A stretch of DNA of 64,000 bases from Planctomycetota bacterium (GTDB lineage Bacteria > Planctomycetota > GCA-2746535), in assembly GCA_002746535.1 (NCBI GenBank), contig NVWA01000026.1, positions 1 through 64,000 of the forward strand. Reading direction: 5' to 3'. Position numbers and translations under genes: made by a program. Positions 44,601 through 53,351 of this stretch are shown here, piece after piece; the first letter of the stretch is position 1; every line of letters begins with the position of its first letter. The notes beneath the pieces were generated by a model that ran no database searches, was not told the DNA's origin, and saw only the letters and a list, made by a program, of their open reading frames with translations.

Positions 44601-45754
44601 TAATTTTTAAATTCATCATCTTTTAACAAGTCTTTAATGATGTCAAAATTTACAGTTATTTTTTTTCTTGCAATAATTCTAGTAGGTTGGAGTAAAATGA
44701 AATTGTTTTTACTAAAATCTATTTTTTTTTGTTCGCGAAAACTTAATAACATTGGTTTTAAAGTTACGTTTTTTATTTTCTTTTTCTTGAGAAATTCTAC
44801 GACTGAAATGGTCTTTAATTCTTTTTTATATTGTGATAAAATATCTGTCAATTGACTTAAAATTTCAAGTTCTCTGAATCGGTTGATGCGTTTGAATTTA
44901 GTAACATCAATAGCAGTATCGATTTCACATATGTTGGCAGGGTTGTGCCCAAAATGATGTTGAAGCTTGATGGACTGAGTTTTATTAATATTTGTGGAAA
45001 TCCAGTGTCTAGATTCCCATGGGTATATCATTTCTATGATTGAAAAGACTTCACCTAAATGACTATTGCAAAAAAATAAATCTCTAGGACCCGGTTTTGT
45101 GTTTTCAGAAATTCTATTTATCTTGCTAGCACCACCTTCCCAATAAAAATCATGATTATTGTTGATTACGGGAATGCCTGTAAGTTGTGATATGATGACA
45201 ATTGCGAGGGCTAAAGAAACTTGTCCTGGGTTTGAGTGAGTATTTACAGTAAAGAGACATTGGATATTTTTTTCTTCTATGTATTTTGATAATTTTTTAA
45301 TGATCGTTAGGGTTTCTTTCCAAAATTCATCGATCAATTGATTGTATTCTATGCTGCCTCTTTCAAGTTTAATTTTAAAAAAGAACTCAAACAGCGGCCA
45401 TTCATCAAAAGGTTTTAATTCAGGAATTACCTTATGTTTTGCAAAAGTTGGAATTAAATTGATAGCTTTATCTTGAATTTCGCCACCGATGTAATGTATG
45501 TTTGCTTTTGGAGATAACTGTTTTAATGATTTCGCATATTTTTCGATTTCCATTGTTACTCCATCAACGGAGTAATTAAAAGTTATAAATGCGATTCCTT
45601 TTGAGAGATGATTAACAAAAGAATTTAAATTACCTTTATAGGAAGAAATAGGAATCGAAGCATCTTCTTTGATTTGATCCAAAAATAGGCCAAGGTCAAA
45701 CCAAGTTTTAATATTTTCTTTTTCTAATAAGCTAATTAATTCTTTAGTCTTCAT
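41612..45754 (-). CDS. Glycosyltransferase family 4 / phosphodiester glycosidase fusion protein
   Basis: A 1380-residue protein with three parts. Residues about 55-575 form a GT-B glycosyltransferase with NNNHDFYWEGG (198-207) and the donor-site segment LPSETEGRGLPIIEAAASG (469-487). Residues about 600-1020 are a large unassigned middle region. Residues about 1025-1380 form a NAGPA-like phosphodiester glycosidase domain: WNGGYILNPE, then INGRIRESTGATHIDMAN and GMQSAMGFDPGGSSTLVVDG. There is no signal peptide. The 424-residue glycosyltransferase upstream shares the HDF-W-E motif. A role in making or trimming a phosphodiester-linked surface glycan is inferred. Confidence 0.72.
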   Translation of the reverse strand: MKTKELISLLEKENIKTWFDLGLFLDQIKEDASIPISSYKGNLNSFVNHLSKGIAFITFNYSVDGVTMEIEKYAKSLKQLSPKANIHYIGGEIQDKAINLIPTFAKHKVIPELKPFDEWPLFEFFFKIKLERGSIEYNQLIDEFWKETLTIIKKLSKYIEEKNIQCLFTVNTHSNPGQVSLALAIVIISQLTGIPVINNNHDFYWEGGASKINRISENTKPGPRDLFFCNSHLGEVFSIIEMIYPWESRHWISTNINKTQSIKLQHHFGHNPANICEIDTAIDVTKFKRINRFRELEILSQLTDILSQYKKELKTISVVEFLKKKKIKNVTLKPMLLSFREQKKIDFSKNNFILLQPTRIIARKKITVNFDIIKDLLKDDEFKNYLENNPRQKITLLITGPIAVGHENYLEEILEHFNKFLKSLPIKIKNRFFVAFLFSEFDKPHFLKKYNHPVNMAEVYQIASLVMLPSETEGRGLPIIEAAASGVPIATRRYYPEKVFAEVIGEHLEEKDRLKVTEFQNDVFEKHFLEDIKNHLIYPQKFNRSAKSNQVIIQNRFSLEKLKNNLFGIIKQLHLQLQSNKSNLNNGIEAIKDYNQLINKNKPLTKQIMNTKNRQYLPGFGQMSFMFYLKSLIDPSFFRTEEQQIRGYLFEFANHLVESLEKKDVTNLKKMNSFYNSVDNLFHYVEGEIELRIDHTLAYRHRNKKNYPLRQFTPQEATGIINLLFIKFFNPQGATFSGIARHHFIDWDISVSRITESTTLEIDHREDLKNSLQENIPVAIFLKRAIRLEMETLIIFSIKSRLGIDIEVELTEKHLKKSKSICPVYLFKQKLPRGDSVTALGLKQYIKNCTNSELKLIYKHDLCQIIQTDQVSAGIHFYQLGKKAIKVLEDIKNQNGFIITIGEKSALMTDIIDINRYHIGKVSHPVSANIFGITKGAGFIQWVPAGVRFTLAYPTPVQTGKQLSDLLKSKKFKSLCKKIGKQKVLDEILKDAQTMGSPIEVIIDRLLSSSKSSKSKIEDKAINGIYSDGLPWAGNLAKVISNKNKMQFVTQSSSKGTKTVLKFVANFEKSSNKKVSIAWNGGYILNPELVGKLGLPESYIGSPLGLIISDGKISSPPLFNKPAFLVHKDGTLKIERVNCSRGFKIKIKTNSFEFDASQYNKSPVKNKFGYFDLQSSKNEFNNKSHYVIRLSGNTVKEIIKPGNNLIKIIPVGLTLLIPENQYTNIWKNKLILKINLNGYENILHAVEAGPLLLNKNKMAIDMEVEGWNTNNSINTQAARLDYLDMRGPKIAIGLDKKGDLSVLTINGRIRESTGATHIDMANILQELGMQSAMGFDPGGSSTLVVDGKTLNISPYNIDYEKNIYALPPQPRGVSNVVMGY

Positions 45755-45784
45755 GGCATCTTCTCTTTAAAAATTATTGGTCGA

Positions 45785-47059
45785 TTAAAAAGTAAACAGT
45801 TCTTCCAAAAGATCAGATAAAACTTCATAAGAGAAATGCTTTTTGCCTAATTCAAAATTAAAGTCGGCGATTTCTTTTTGAGCTTTTTCATCATGAATAA
45901 TTTTATCAATGTCTGTAACGGCTTGATCAGTTAAATTACTATCATCGATTTGAACTGTTTTAAATCCTTTTGATCCTATATCAGGCCAGTAGACTGGAAT
46001 GTAATTATTTACAAAAATGGGTTTTTTCGCTAGTATACATTCAACAAATGCATTTCCAAAACCTTCATAAGTACTAAAGTAGGTGCAGGCGGTTGTGTGG
46101 GCATATGCATCTTCTAAAGAATATATTCTTGAACCATTGTAGGCTGTATCTCTTTGACTTAAAATCTTTTTGTAGGCAAAAATAACTCTGTCTTCAAGGC
46201 CTTTTTCTCTAGTATAATCTAGAAGCTCTTTGTAATAGCCTTTTCTTTCATCATCAGCCGCACTACCTGTTATTACCAGTTTAACTTTTTTATCATCTAG
46301 ACGATGAATTAATTCTAGAGCGGTTTCAATTCCTTTTCTTTTTACAATTCTGGTGATTTGAGAAAGAGCAATCTCGTCATCTTTTATTCCCAATTCGGCT
46401 AACATAGTTTTATTGTAGTCATCTTTTTCTGCATAAGGTTTATTGAAATCCATGACATTGGGTACTAATGTAGGGTTAATGCCAAATTTATCTTTGAATA
46501 AATTTTGATTATATGTGTTGATAACTGCGTGACGAACATCTGGTAGTTGAAGTGGAAATGTTTCATTTATTAATTTCGTGATTTCTTCATGAGGTGAAGA
46601 ATAGCGGTCACCTCTTTCCCAATGAAAGTCATGATCGTGGGTTACTATTTTAATCCCTGTGTTTTCAACGGCTTTTTTGATTCCTAATCCCATACTCAAA
46701 TGGCAGGGAAGGGCCGAAGCATTTTCGGACAATAGTACTTGAATTTGATTTTTTAGAATCCATTTGAAAATTTTTAGAGCGATTCTGTCTGAAGTCTCTT
46801 CTAAGTGTGCCATTAATTCACCTGGGTCTTCGTTTGGGTAAAAGAAGGCTCGGTTTTGTTCCCACTCACATTCAGGAGAAAAGAAAGAAAGAGGGCGGAA
46901 TAGGGTTTCCTGTTCCTCAGGTATGACGTGCTCTTTAAATCTTCCTGATAAAAGAAAGATTTTATGCCCCATATTTTTAAGGACATGAATCCATTTTTCA
47001 GTTTCTAATGCAACACCATCTACATCCCCAATCCTGCCTATTATTATTCCAATGTTCAT
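45785..47059 (-). CDS. Glycosyltransferase family 4 protein
   Basis: A 424-residue GT-B enzyme. The N-terminal Rossmann domain starts MNIGIIIGRIGDVDGVALE; the acceptor-side motif is HDHDFHWERGDRYS. The C-terminal donor domain has ITRIVKRKGIETALELI and TYFSTYEGFGNAFVECILAKK, the EX7E-type retaining signature. It probably transfers a sugar from a nucleotide donor to a surface glycan or small acceptor. The next gene on the strand (30 bases) is the fusion protein that contains a related domain. Confidence 0.85.
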   Translation of the reverse strand: MNIGIIIGRIGDVDGVALETEKWIHVLKNMGHKIFLLSGRFKEHVIPEEQETLFRPLSFFSPECEWEQNRAFFYPNEDPGELMAHLEETSDRIALKIFKWILKNQIQVLLSENASALPCHLSMGLGIKKAVENTGIKIVTHDHDFHWERGDRYSSPHEEITKLINETFPLQLPDVRHAVINTYNQNLFKDKFGINPTLVPNVMDFNKPYAEKDDYNKTMLAELGIKDDEIALSQITRIVKRKGIETALELIHRLDDKKVKLVITGSAADDERKGYYKELLDYTREKGLEDRVIFAYKKILSQRDTAYNGSRIYSLEDAYAHTTACTYFSTYEGFGNAFVECILAKKPIFVNNYIPVYWPDIGSKGFKTVQIDDSNLTDQAVTDIDKIIHDEKAQKEIADFNFELGKKHFSYEVLSDLLEELFTF

Positions 47060-47297
47060 TTATATTCCTTTTAATGTGAGGTAATAAATTTAACAAATAT
47101 TTAATTGACGAGGCATTATACTATAAGATTGCCTTGGCGATAAGATTAAAAATCACTTGAATATCTTTATAGATCTCAAGATATAATTAATAATTCGTAA
47201 AGATCTTAATGCAATAGTGCTTTGTTTAAGGAGATTTAATTGGGAACTTTATTGATTATTTTGTAGGACTGAATTTTGTTTATATGGGAAAAGGAAG

Positions 47298-47323
47298 AAG
47301 CCCTTGATGAAATACAAGGGCTT
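47298..47323 (-). terminator. Terminator of the rplM-rpsI operon
   Basis: AAGCCCTTG pairs with CAAGGGCTT around an 8-base loop, 20 bases beyond the rpsI stop on the minus strand, and is followed on that strand by the T-rich CTTCCTTTTCCC. A 9-bp GC-containing stem is notable in this AT-rich DNA. Confidence 0.75.
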
Positions 47324-47342
47324 AAGAATATTGCTAAAAAGC

Positions 47343-47744
47343 TTAACGTTTTGAGAATTGAGTTGCTCTTCGAGCACCATGTAAACCGTACTTTTTTCTT
47401 TCTTTCATTCTAGAGTCACGTGTGAGGTAACCGAATTCTTTTAGTTTTCCTAAAAGAGTTTCATCATTTTTTAATAAAGAACGACTAATACCTAAAACTA
47501 TTGCACCAACTTGACCAGTATATCCACCACCTCTGACAGTAACAACTATGTCAAACTTTTTTAGATTATCGGTAGATTTCAAAGGTGCTAAAACATTTTT
47601 TCTGTATTCTTCTGTTGGAAGATATTTGTCTTTTTCAAGACCATTAATGACAAAACTGCCACTTCCTGGTCTCATGTGAACTCTTGCCACAGATGTTTTT
47701 CTTCTTCCAAGGCCTGTAATGTAGGTGATTTTTTTATCTGCCAA
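47343..47744 (-). CDS. rpsI: 30S ribosomal protein S9
   Basis: A 133-residue uS9 with YITGLGRRKTSVARVHMRPG at the N-terminus, VRGGGYTGQVGAIVLGISRS in the core and the basic C-terminal tail HGARRATQFSKR that reaches into the P-site. It follows rplM by 9 bases, the universal order. Confidence 0.98.
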   Translation of the reverse strand: MADKKITYITGLGRRKTSVARVHMRPGSGSFVINGLEKDKYLPTEEYRKNVLAPLKSTDNLKKFDIVVTVRGGGYTGQVGAIVLGISRSLLKNDETLLGKLKEFGYLTRDSRMKERKKYGLHGARRATQFSKR

Positions 47745-47753
47745 TGGTAACTC

Positions 47754-48194
47754 CTATCCTGTTACTTTAATTGTTTTTGGTGATTGAGCTGCATGAGGGT
47801 GATCTGTACCCGTATAAACTTTTAATTTTGTTAAAAACTTTCTTCCTAAAATACCTTTTGGAAGCATTCTTTGAACAGCCAATTCAAGTATCTTATGCGG
47901 GTGTTTTTCCATCATATTTTTGAATGTAGGTTGTTTATGTCCGTCAATATAACCACTATAAAAGTTGTAATGCATTTTTTCAGCTTTATTTCCACTAACT
48001 TTTACTTTTTTAGCATTTGTGACTACAACGAAATCTCCGTTATCTACATTTGGAGTATATGTTGGTTTGTTTTTTCCTTGAAGCATTAAAGCAATTCTTG
48101 TGGCAACGCGACCAAGTGTTAGATTCTCAACATCAATGTGATACCACTCGTTTTTGCAATCTTCTTTTTTAATATATTTAGTGTCTTTATTCAT
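47754..48194 (-). CDS. rplM: 50S ribosomal protein L13
   Basis: A 146-residue uL13. Marks are WYHIDVENLTLGRVATRIA, DFVVVTNAKKVKVSG, and AVQRMLPKGILGRKFLTKLK near the C-terminus. It is the first gene of the rplM-rpsI operon. A TTGACA promoter lies about 60-90 bases upstream (48255-48282). Confidence 0.98.
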   Translation of the reverse strand: MNKDTKYIKKEDCKNEWYHIDVENLTLGRVATRIALMLQGKNKPTYTPNVDNGDFVVVTNAKKVKVSGNKAEKMHYNFYSGYIDGHKQPTFKNMMEKHPHKILELAVQRMLPKGILGRKFLTKLKVYTGTDHPHAAQSPKTIKVTG

Positions 48195-48254
48195 AATATT
48201 TGCATCATCAAAATTAATTTTCTATGGCTCAAAATGGCCATTTAAGGGACGAGA

Positions 48255-48282
48255 ATCTTATAGAATTCGTACTTTTTGTCAA
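48255..48282 (-). promoter_or_regulatory. Sigma-70-type promoter of rplM-rpsI
   Basis: On the minus strand a perfect TTGACA (48282-48277) is followed after 16 bases by TAAGAT (48260-48255). The rplM start codon lies about 60 bases downstream of the -10. Confidence 0.6.
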
Positions 48283-48352
48283 GAGGTATGTAAGCAAAAA
48301 TGGCGTGGCAGGCACACCTTATATGTTTTGTGAGAATAAGGCTAATATTCGG

Positions 48353-49393
48353 TTAGCTATTTGAAAATACTGGTTGCTGTTTTGAAATACAGTGAAGTCC
48401 TCCTCCTTCTTGAATAAGCAAATTACAATCAATCCCAATGACGTCTAAATTTGGCTTTAAATCTTTTAGAATCTGAAGTGCCTGAAAATCATATTCGTGG
48501 TTAAAAGTAGGAACTATTACTGCTCCATTCAGGAAAATAAAATTAGCATATGATGCCGGTAAGTATTCATCTTTAAAACGAATATCGGTTGGAATGGGTA
48601 AAGAATGAATTTTTAAGGGTTTCCCTTGAGAATCGGACCAAAGTGATAATTGATTATAGGCGTCGTTTAATATTTGAAATTGGCAACTTTCTGAATTATC
48701 GGTTTGGGAAATTATCACTGATTCAGAATCCACAAATCTTACAATATTATCGATATGTCCGTCTGTATGATCATTGGTGAGCCCACTTTTTAACCAAATT
48801 GTTTGGTCTATTCCTAGAGATTTAAAATATTCTTCATAATCAGATTTGCTTAATTTTGAATTTCTGTTGGTGTTTAATAAACATTGTTCGGTTGTGATTA
48901 GTAAGCTACCCCCGTTTATTTCAATGGATCCACCTTCAAGAATGATAGGAAACTCTATGCAGTTAACTTTTATCTGTTTGGCAATTTTATGAGGAATATC
49001 ATTATCCAAATTCCATGGAGGGAATTTCCCACCATATGAATTAAATTCAAAGTTGAGTATTTTTTGATTTCCATTTATGTCTTCAACAAAAATAGGCCCA
49101 TAATCTCGAATCCAAATATCATTATTATCAAATTCGTATTGCAAACATTCATATTTGAACCCAGCGAAGAAGCCTTTTAGGTCATTGGATTCAAAGGATG
49201 CTTTTCGAATTATTAATGAAACCGATTGATAAGGTAAAATAGTTGAAATCAATTTGATATAAAATTTTCGAATGTTATCTAAACGATCGCCCCATTCTTT
49301 GGTATTTTCAGGCCAAGTTAACCAGATAGTTTCTTGAGGTTCCCATTCGGCTGGATATCGAACATTAATTTTGTCTTCTTTAAAGACATTCAT
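48353..49393 (-). CDS. aguA: Agmatine deiminase
   Basis: A 346-residue peptidyl-arginine-deiminase-fold enzyme that converts agmatine to N-carbamoylputrescine. Marks are TWPENTKEWGD, NDIWIRDYGPIFVED, ILEGGSIEINGGSLL, NDHTDGHIDNIVRF, and the catalytic Cys in EGGGLHCISKQQP near the C-terminus. It lies 4 bases downstream of aguB on the same strand, giving a two-enzyme putrescine route. Confidence 0.94.
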   Translation of the reverse strand: MNVFKEDKINVRYPAEWEPQETIWLTWPENTKEWGDRLDNIRKFYIKLISTILPYQSVSLIIRKASFESNDLKGFFAGFKYECLQYEFDNNDIWIRDYGPIFVEDINGNQKILNFEFNSYGGKFPPWNLDNDIPHKIAKQIKVNCIEFPIILEGGSIEINGGSLLITTEQCLLNTNRNSKLSKSDYEEYFKSLGIDQTIWLKSGLTNDHTDGHIDNIVRFVDSESVIISQTDNSESCQFQILNDAYNQLSLWSDSQGKPLKIHSLPIPTDIRFKDEYLPASYANFIFLNGAVIVPTFNHEYDFQALQILKDLKPNLDVIGIDCNLLIQEGGGLHCISKQQPVFSNS

Positions 49394-49397
49394 AGTT

Positions 49398-50252
49398 TCA
49401 ATTGTCCCAAACTTTTAAGAGTGATTGATATTGATCAATTCTACGATCCCTAAAAAAGGGCCAAGTCTGACGAGCATTTTCAGTAGAGGATAAATCGATT
49501 TCGATCGTTGAAGTTGAATCTTCGGTAGAGGTATTTTGTAACAAGAATTTCCCATAAGGATCTGTTATGAAAGAGTTTCCCCAAAAATTTAAATGCTGCT
49601 CTTGACCAATTCTATTGACGGCAATTGTATGAAGTCCGTTGGCAATTGAATGAGATCTCATCATTATTTGCCATGCTTCCAATTGACTTTGATAGACATT
49701 TTCAGGTTCATTATCATCCCATCCAATTGCGGTTGGGAATATTAATAGATCAGCGCCTTTTAATGCCATAATCCTAGCTGCTTCTGGAAACCACTGATCC
49801 CAACAAATCATAACTCCCAACTTTCCTATTGAAGTTTGAATAGGCTCAAATCCCAAATCGCCTTGGGTGAAGTAGTATTTTTCGTAAAAACCTGGGTCAT
49901 CAGGAATGTGCATTTTGCGATATTGTCCTGCAATTGATCCATCTTTATCAAAAACCACGACACTATTGTGATAGATACCTTTATCTCTTTTTTCAAAAAA
50001 GGGGAAAAGTAAAACAGTTTGGTGTTTTTTTGCCATTTGGCTCATTTCGATAATGGCGGAATCTTCTAATGTAATAGCTTGATTGAATTCAGATTGTTTC
50101 TCTTCAATACAAAAGTAATTTGTCAGGCAAAGTTCTGGCAGAATGATTAAATCCGATTTATGTTCAGATAATTCTTCAATAGTGTTTTTAATGAAATTTA
50201 AATTTAGACTTGAGGAGCCTTTGTATTTAAATTGTATCCAAGATAATTTCAT
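49398..50252 (-). CDS. aguB: N-carbamoylputrescine amidase
   Basis: A 284-residue nitrilase-superfamily amidase that hydrolyses N-carbamoylputrescine to putrescine, CO2 and ammonia. The Glu-Lys-Cys triad is visible in LIILPELCLTNYF, YRKMHIPDDPGFYEKYYF and GVMICWDQWFPEAAR; the last is characteristic of this subfamily. It is the first gene of the aguB-aguA pair. Confidence 0.94.
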   Translation of the reverse strand: MKLSWIQFKYKGSSSLNLNFIKNTIEELSEHKSDLIILPELCLTNYFCIEEKQSEFNQAITLEDSAIIEMSQMAKKHQTVLLFPFFEKRDKGIYHNSVVVFDKDGSIAGQYRKMHIPDDPGFYEKYYFTQGDLGFEPIQTSIGKLGVMICWDQWFPEAARIMALKGADLLIFPTAIGWDDNEPENVYQSQLEAWQIMMRSHSIANGLHTIAVNRIGQEQHLNFWGNSFITDPYGKFLLQNTSTEDSTSTIEIDLSSTENARQTWPFFRDRRIDQYQSLLKVWDN

Positions 50253-50517
50253 AAGATATTCACTGTAAAGGAGGTTCTGATCTATTTAAGCCAATATAGG
50301 ATTTTCATTTCAACTTGCAAGTAGTGGCCGATTTTATTGTATTTTACATAAATGAAATCTTTAAGTTTGTACCTTAGGATGCTTTCTTTTTTTATGAAAT
50401 AATATTTTTTTAGATTGGCGAAAATTGAAATTTTTGTGATTGTATTTATGGGCGTTTAAGCTACACTTTGAGCAAGTTATGTTTTAAATTTTACACGTTT
50501 ATAGTAAAAGGACTTTC

Positions 50518-52167
50518 ATGTCGCAAAATACAATTATCTCAGTGGTCTTAATTTTTCTTGCAATCATATTTGGCGTTTATTTTATTAATAGCGAACCGAT
50601 ATCACAAGAGGTAGATTATTCTGGTGACGGTACTAAAAAATCGTCTGTGGATGGTGTTTTATCAACAGATTCCAAGACAGACAGTGAAGGCGTTGCTGAT
50701 TCTAATTCTAGTGATGTTTCATCAGAAAGTTCAACTGATACAGAAAATGTCGACCTAACAGAGAGCAGCACCGAAGATTCCACAATGACTACAAATACTT
50801 CAGATTCAACAGATGTTCCAGAAGTGCAAACTACTGATGAAGTGGAAATTGTTGATGAAGCTGTAGAGACTGGAAATAAAGTCATTACTTATAATATTGC
50901 GATTTCAGGAGCGCAATCAAGTTTTGCAAAAGCATTTTCAATTGTTGCCACTGATTCCGATGGTAGAAAAGAAGAGTTTACTCAAAAAACTCTGGTAGAT
51001 GGGATATATAAAATTAAAGCTGAAAAAAGAATGGTTTCTTTTTCAATAGATGCTGAAGGGTATGCACCTGTATTAAAAGAAATATCCACAATGATTAATT
51101 TAGGTGCTTCAATAACTATTGAAATTGAATTAGAACCTTTAGCAGGATTTACTGGAAATATAAAATCTTTTAATGGCATTGCTGTTGGTGGTGCTGTAAT
51201 AAAAATATCAAAAGGTGTCTTTAAAAAGAGAGCTTATGGCAATACAAAAGGTGAATTTAAGTTTACTGATTTAAGTAGTGGGGAATATGAACTTAAAATA
51301 ATTCATCCACAATTTGATACCAAAACTTTAACAGCTTCATTAGTCAAAGGTGAAGTCAAAGAAGTAATTGTAAAATTAAATAGAAATGCAATTTTATTTG
51401 GGAATTTATTAGATGAAGAAGGCCAGGCCGCTAATGGTGTGAAAATCACTTTAAGTCCTGTAGATATAAAAGATAAAGCCTCAACAGCACTTTCAGGTGC
51501 AAATGGAGAATTTAAATTTGATGATATTATTACGGGTAACTACGAATTGAAAGTATCTTCGTTAAAAGGGCAATTAAGTGAAAAGATTTCATTCCATAAA
51601 AACTTAGTCATATCAAAGAATTTTAAATTAACTCCTCCTCCATCTATCTCAGGAGTCATCGTAAATACAAAAGGGAAGCCAGTTTCTGGTGTAAAATTAT
51701 TTACTTTTGATGATAAAACAATAATTGAATGTGTATCTAAAAAAGACGGTCGATTTAGATTACCACTTGCTAAGCAAGGAAAGTATCGAATCCTTAGTAG
51801 CTCAAGTAAAATGGAAATTAATAACAATATAAAGCTTTATGTGCCTGGAACTACAAAGATTGTTTTGCAGATTATTGAGAAGAAATATTTAAGAGGTAAA
51901 GTGCAAACTTCTTCTGGAATCGATATCGATAAGAATTATTTATTGAAAATAAAAAACAAAAAAACTGGCCGTGAAAAAAAGGTCATTGTTTATGAAATTA
52001 ATAATGGTGTATTTAGTATTCCGATGTCTTTATTTCGATATGTCTCAAAAACTGATTACATACAAATAGTAGCAGAGTCCAAAGACTTTGGTCGCGGTGA
52101 ATCGTTATCTTTTAAATTCGATAATTTGAATTTGGATAAAAATGTAATGATTACTCTTGGTGATTGA
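50518..52167 (+). CDS. Membrane-anchored carboxypeptidase-regulatory-repeat protein
   Basis: A 549-residue extracytoplasmic protein. A single N-terminal membrane anchor (residues 6-24, IISVVLIFLAIIFGVYF) is followed by about 100 residues rich in Ser, Thr, Asp and Glu. Then come at least four beta-sandwich repeats of the CarboxypepD_reg type, each with a G-x-V/I-x-x-x-G-x-x-V-x-x-V-x-I start and a T-x-x-x-G-x-F-x-F-x-x-L-x-x-G-x-Y-x-L/I end (for example GNTKGEFKFTDLSSGEYEL, GANGEFKFDDIITGNYEL). Function unknown; structural or binding role likely. Confidence 0.75.
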   Translation: MSQNTIISVVLIFLAIIFGVYFINSEPISQEVDYSGDGTKKSSVDGVLSTDSKTDSEGVADSNSSDVSSESSTDTENVDLTESSTEDSTMTTNTSDSTDVPEVQTTDEVEIVDEAVETGNKVITYNIAISGAQSSFAKAFSIVATDSDGRKEEFTQKTLVDGIYKIKAEKRMVSFSIDAEGYAPVLKEISTMINLGASITIEIELEPLAGFTGNIKSFNGIAVGGAVIKISKGVFKKRAYGNTKGEFKFTDLSSGEYELKIIHPQFDTKTLTASLVKGEVKEVIVKLNRNAILFGNLLDEEGQAANGVKITLSPVDIKDKASTALSGANGEFKFDDIITGNYELKVSSLKGQLSEKISFHKNLVISKNFKLTPPPSISGVIVNTKGKPVSGVKLFTFDDKTIIECVSKKDGRFRLPLAKQGKYRILSSSSKMEINNNIKLYVPGTTKIVLQIIEKKYLRGKVQTSSGIDIDKNYLLKIKNKKTGREKKVIVYEINNGVFSIPMSLFRYVSKTDYIQIVAESKDFGRGESLSFKFDNLNLDKNVMITLGD

Positions 52168-52226
52168 TATTCAGAAAAGCAGTCGTATTTCTGAGATTGC
52201 TAATTTTCAACTTAATTATAGGTATT

Positions 52227-52254
52227 AAAAACAGAGCATAATGAATATGCTCTG
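52227..52254 (-). terminator. Intrinsic terminator of the cyclophilin gene
   Basis: CAGAGCATA pairs with TATGCTCTG (9 bp, 5-base loop) and on the minus strand is followed by TTTTT. It lies 20 bases beyond the stop of the cyclophilin gene, between two convergent genes. Confidence 0.8.
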
Positions 52255-52273
52255 ATCTTAATTAGGTCTAGAG

Positions 52274-52999
52274 TTACTTCTTCTTCTTAGGAAATTTAAT
52301 ATCCAAGATTTTGTTAAAGCCATCAATTTCAAATTGAACAGCCTTCATTTCTTTTGTAATTTTACCTTGTATTTTTAATGATTTAATGGTGTCACCGCGG
52401 GCTATTAGATTCACAATGTTTAGCCCCTTGGTTACATTTCCGAATACAGAATGTTTGTTGTTTAAATGCGGTGTTGGTAGATGCGTGATAAAAAATTGGC
52501 TTCCGTTTGTTCCCCGGCCTGAATTTGCCATTGATAATATTCCCGCTTTATTATGGGTGAGTGTACTATGGAATTCATCTTTAAATCGGTAACCAGGACC
52601 ACCTCTTCCATTTCCAAAGGGATCACCACCTTGAATCATAAAATTTCTGATAACTCGATGAAATTTTAATCCATCATAATAACCTCGGTTTGCAAGATTC
52701 ACAAAATTGGCAACCGTCAAAGGTGTTTTTGTTCCTTCAAGTTTAATGGTTATGGTGCCTTTACTTGTTTCCATGATGGCTATTAACGGACCAGTGTTTT
52801 TGGTCATTTCGACTTTTTTAATTGGTTTGACTGATTCGGTTTTTTTCTTTGTTTCTGGTGGAGGTGTCTTTTTAGGTTCACTTTTTGTAACTGGTGTATT
52901 GGTTTTTGTAGCTGCGGGTTTACTTTCTGTACTTCGGCAGGAAATTAAACCAATAAATGAGATTAAAATAATTGAAACAATGACAGATGCTTTTTTCAT
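52274..52999 (-). CDS. Peptidyl-prolyl isomerase, cyclophilin-type lipoprotein
   Basis: A 241-residue secreted cyclophilin. The signal peptide ends in lipobox L-I-S-C21. A Lys/Pro/Thr-rich linker (22-75) leads to the cyclophilin domain, with [39 protein letters not shown] and [12 protein letters not shown]. It would help fold envelope proteins and is probably anchored in the outer or inner membrane. It is divergent from the giant-protein array. Confidence 0.9.
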   Translation of the reverse strand: MKKASVIVSIILISFIGLISCRSTESKPAATKTNTPVTKSEPKKTPPPETKKKTESVKPIKKVEMTKNTGPLIAIMETSKGTITIKLEGTKTPLTVANFVNLANRGYYDGLKFHRVIRNFMIQGGDPFGNGRGGPGYRFKDEFHSTLTHNKAGILSMANSGRGTNGSQFFITHLPTPHLNNKHSVFGNVTKGLNIVNLIARGDTIKSLKIQGKITKEMKAVQFEIDGFNKILDIKFPKKKK

Positions 53000-53351
53000 G
53001 AATACTCCTTTAATTTGTAAATTGAGGCGAATTATATGTTTGCTTATCTATGAATCTATAAGGATTTATATGAGAAAACGAATAATTCCAATTGGTTTTC
53101 ACAAGTAAAAATATTTTACAAAAATATAAACTACAATACTTATTTAGTCAAAATCTTTCCATTTTTAAAGAACTTTTCTTATTAATTTCCTTTTTTATTT
53201 ATCTCATAAATTAATTAACTACTATAGGACACTTTCCAACCAATGGTGTTTGACACATACTGTGCAAAAATGCATTCGATAAAAAAGACCAAATCAGCAG
53301 TCTTCTGCAAACGTTTAAACCACCCACTTAATATCAATTGGAGTATGTTTT
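53000..53351 (+). other. Upstream region of the giant-protein array
   Basis: 352 AT-rich bases between the divergent cyclophilin gene and the first giant gene. I see no coding frame, no promoter with two good boxes and only a small GCAG-TCTT-CTGC hairpin. A GGAG ribosome site lies just before the ATG at 53352. It shares no obvious sequence with the upstream regions of the second and third giant genes. Confidence 0.5.

Noticed and set aside
52707..53108. 133-residue + strand frame opposite the cyclophilin gene
   Set aside because: It is the antisense shadow of the lipoprotein's Thr/Lys/Pro-rich linker; the cyclophilin on the other strand is certain.
53200..53351. Possible riboswitch upstream of the giant array
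   Set aside because: I compared the region by eye with c-di-GMP (GEMM) and similar aptamers and found neither the conserved core nor the expected helices.
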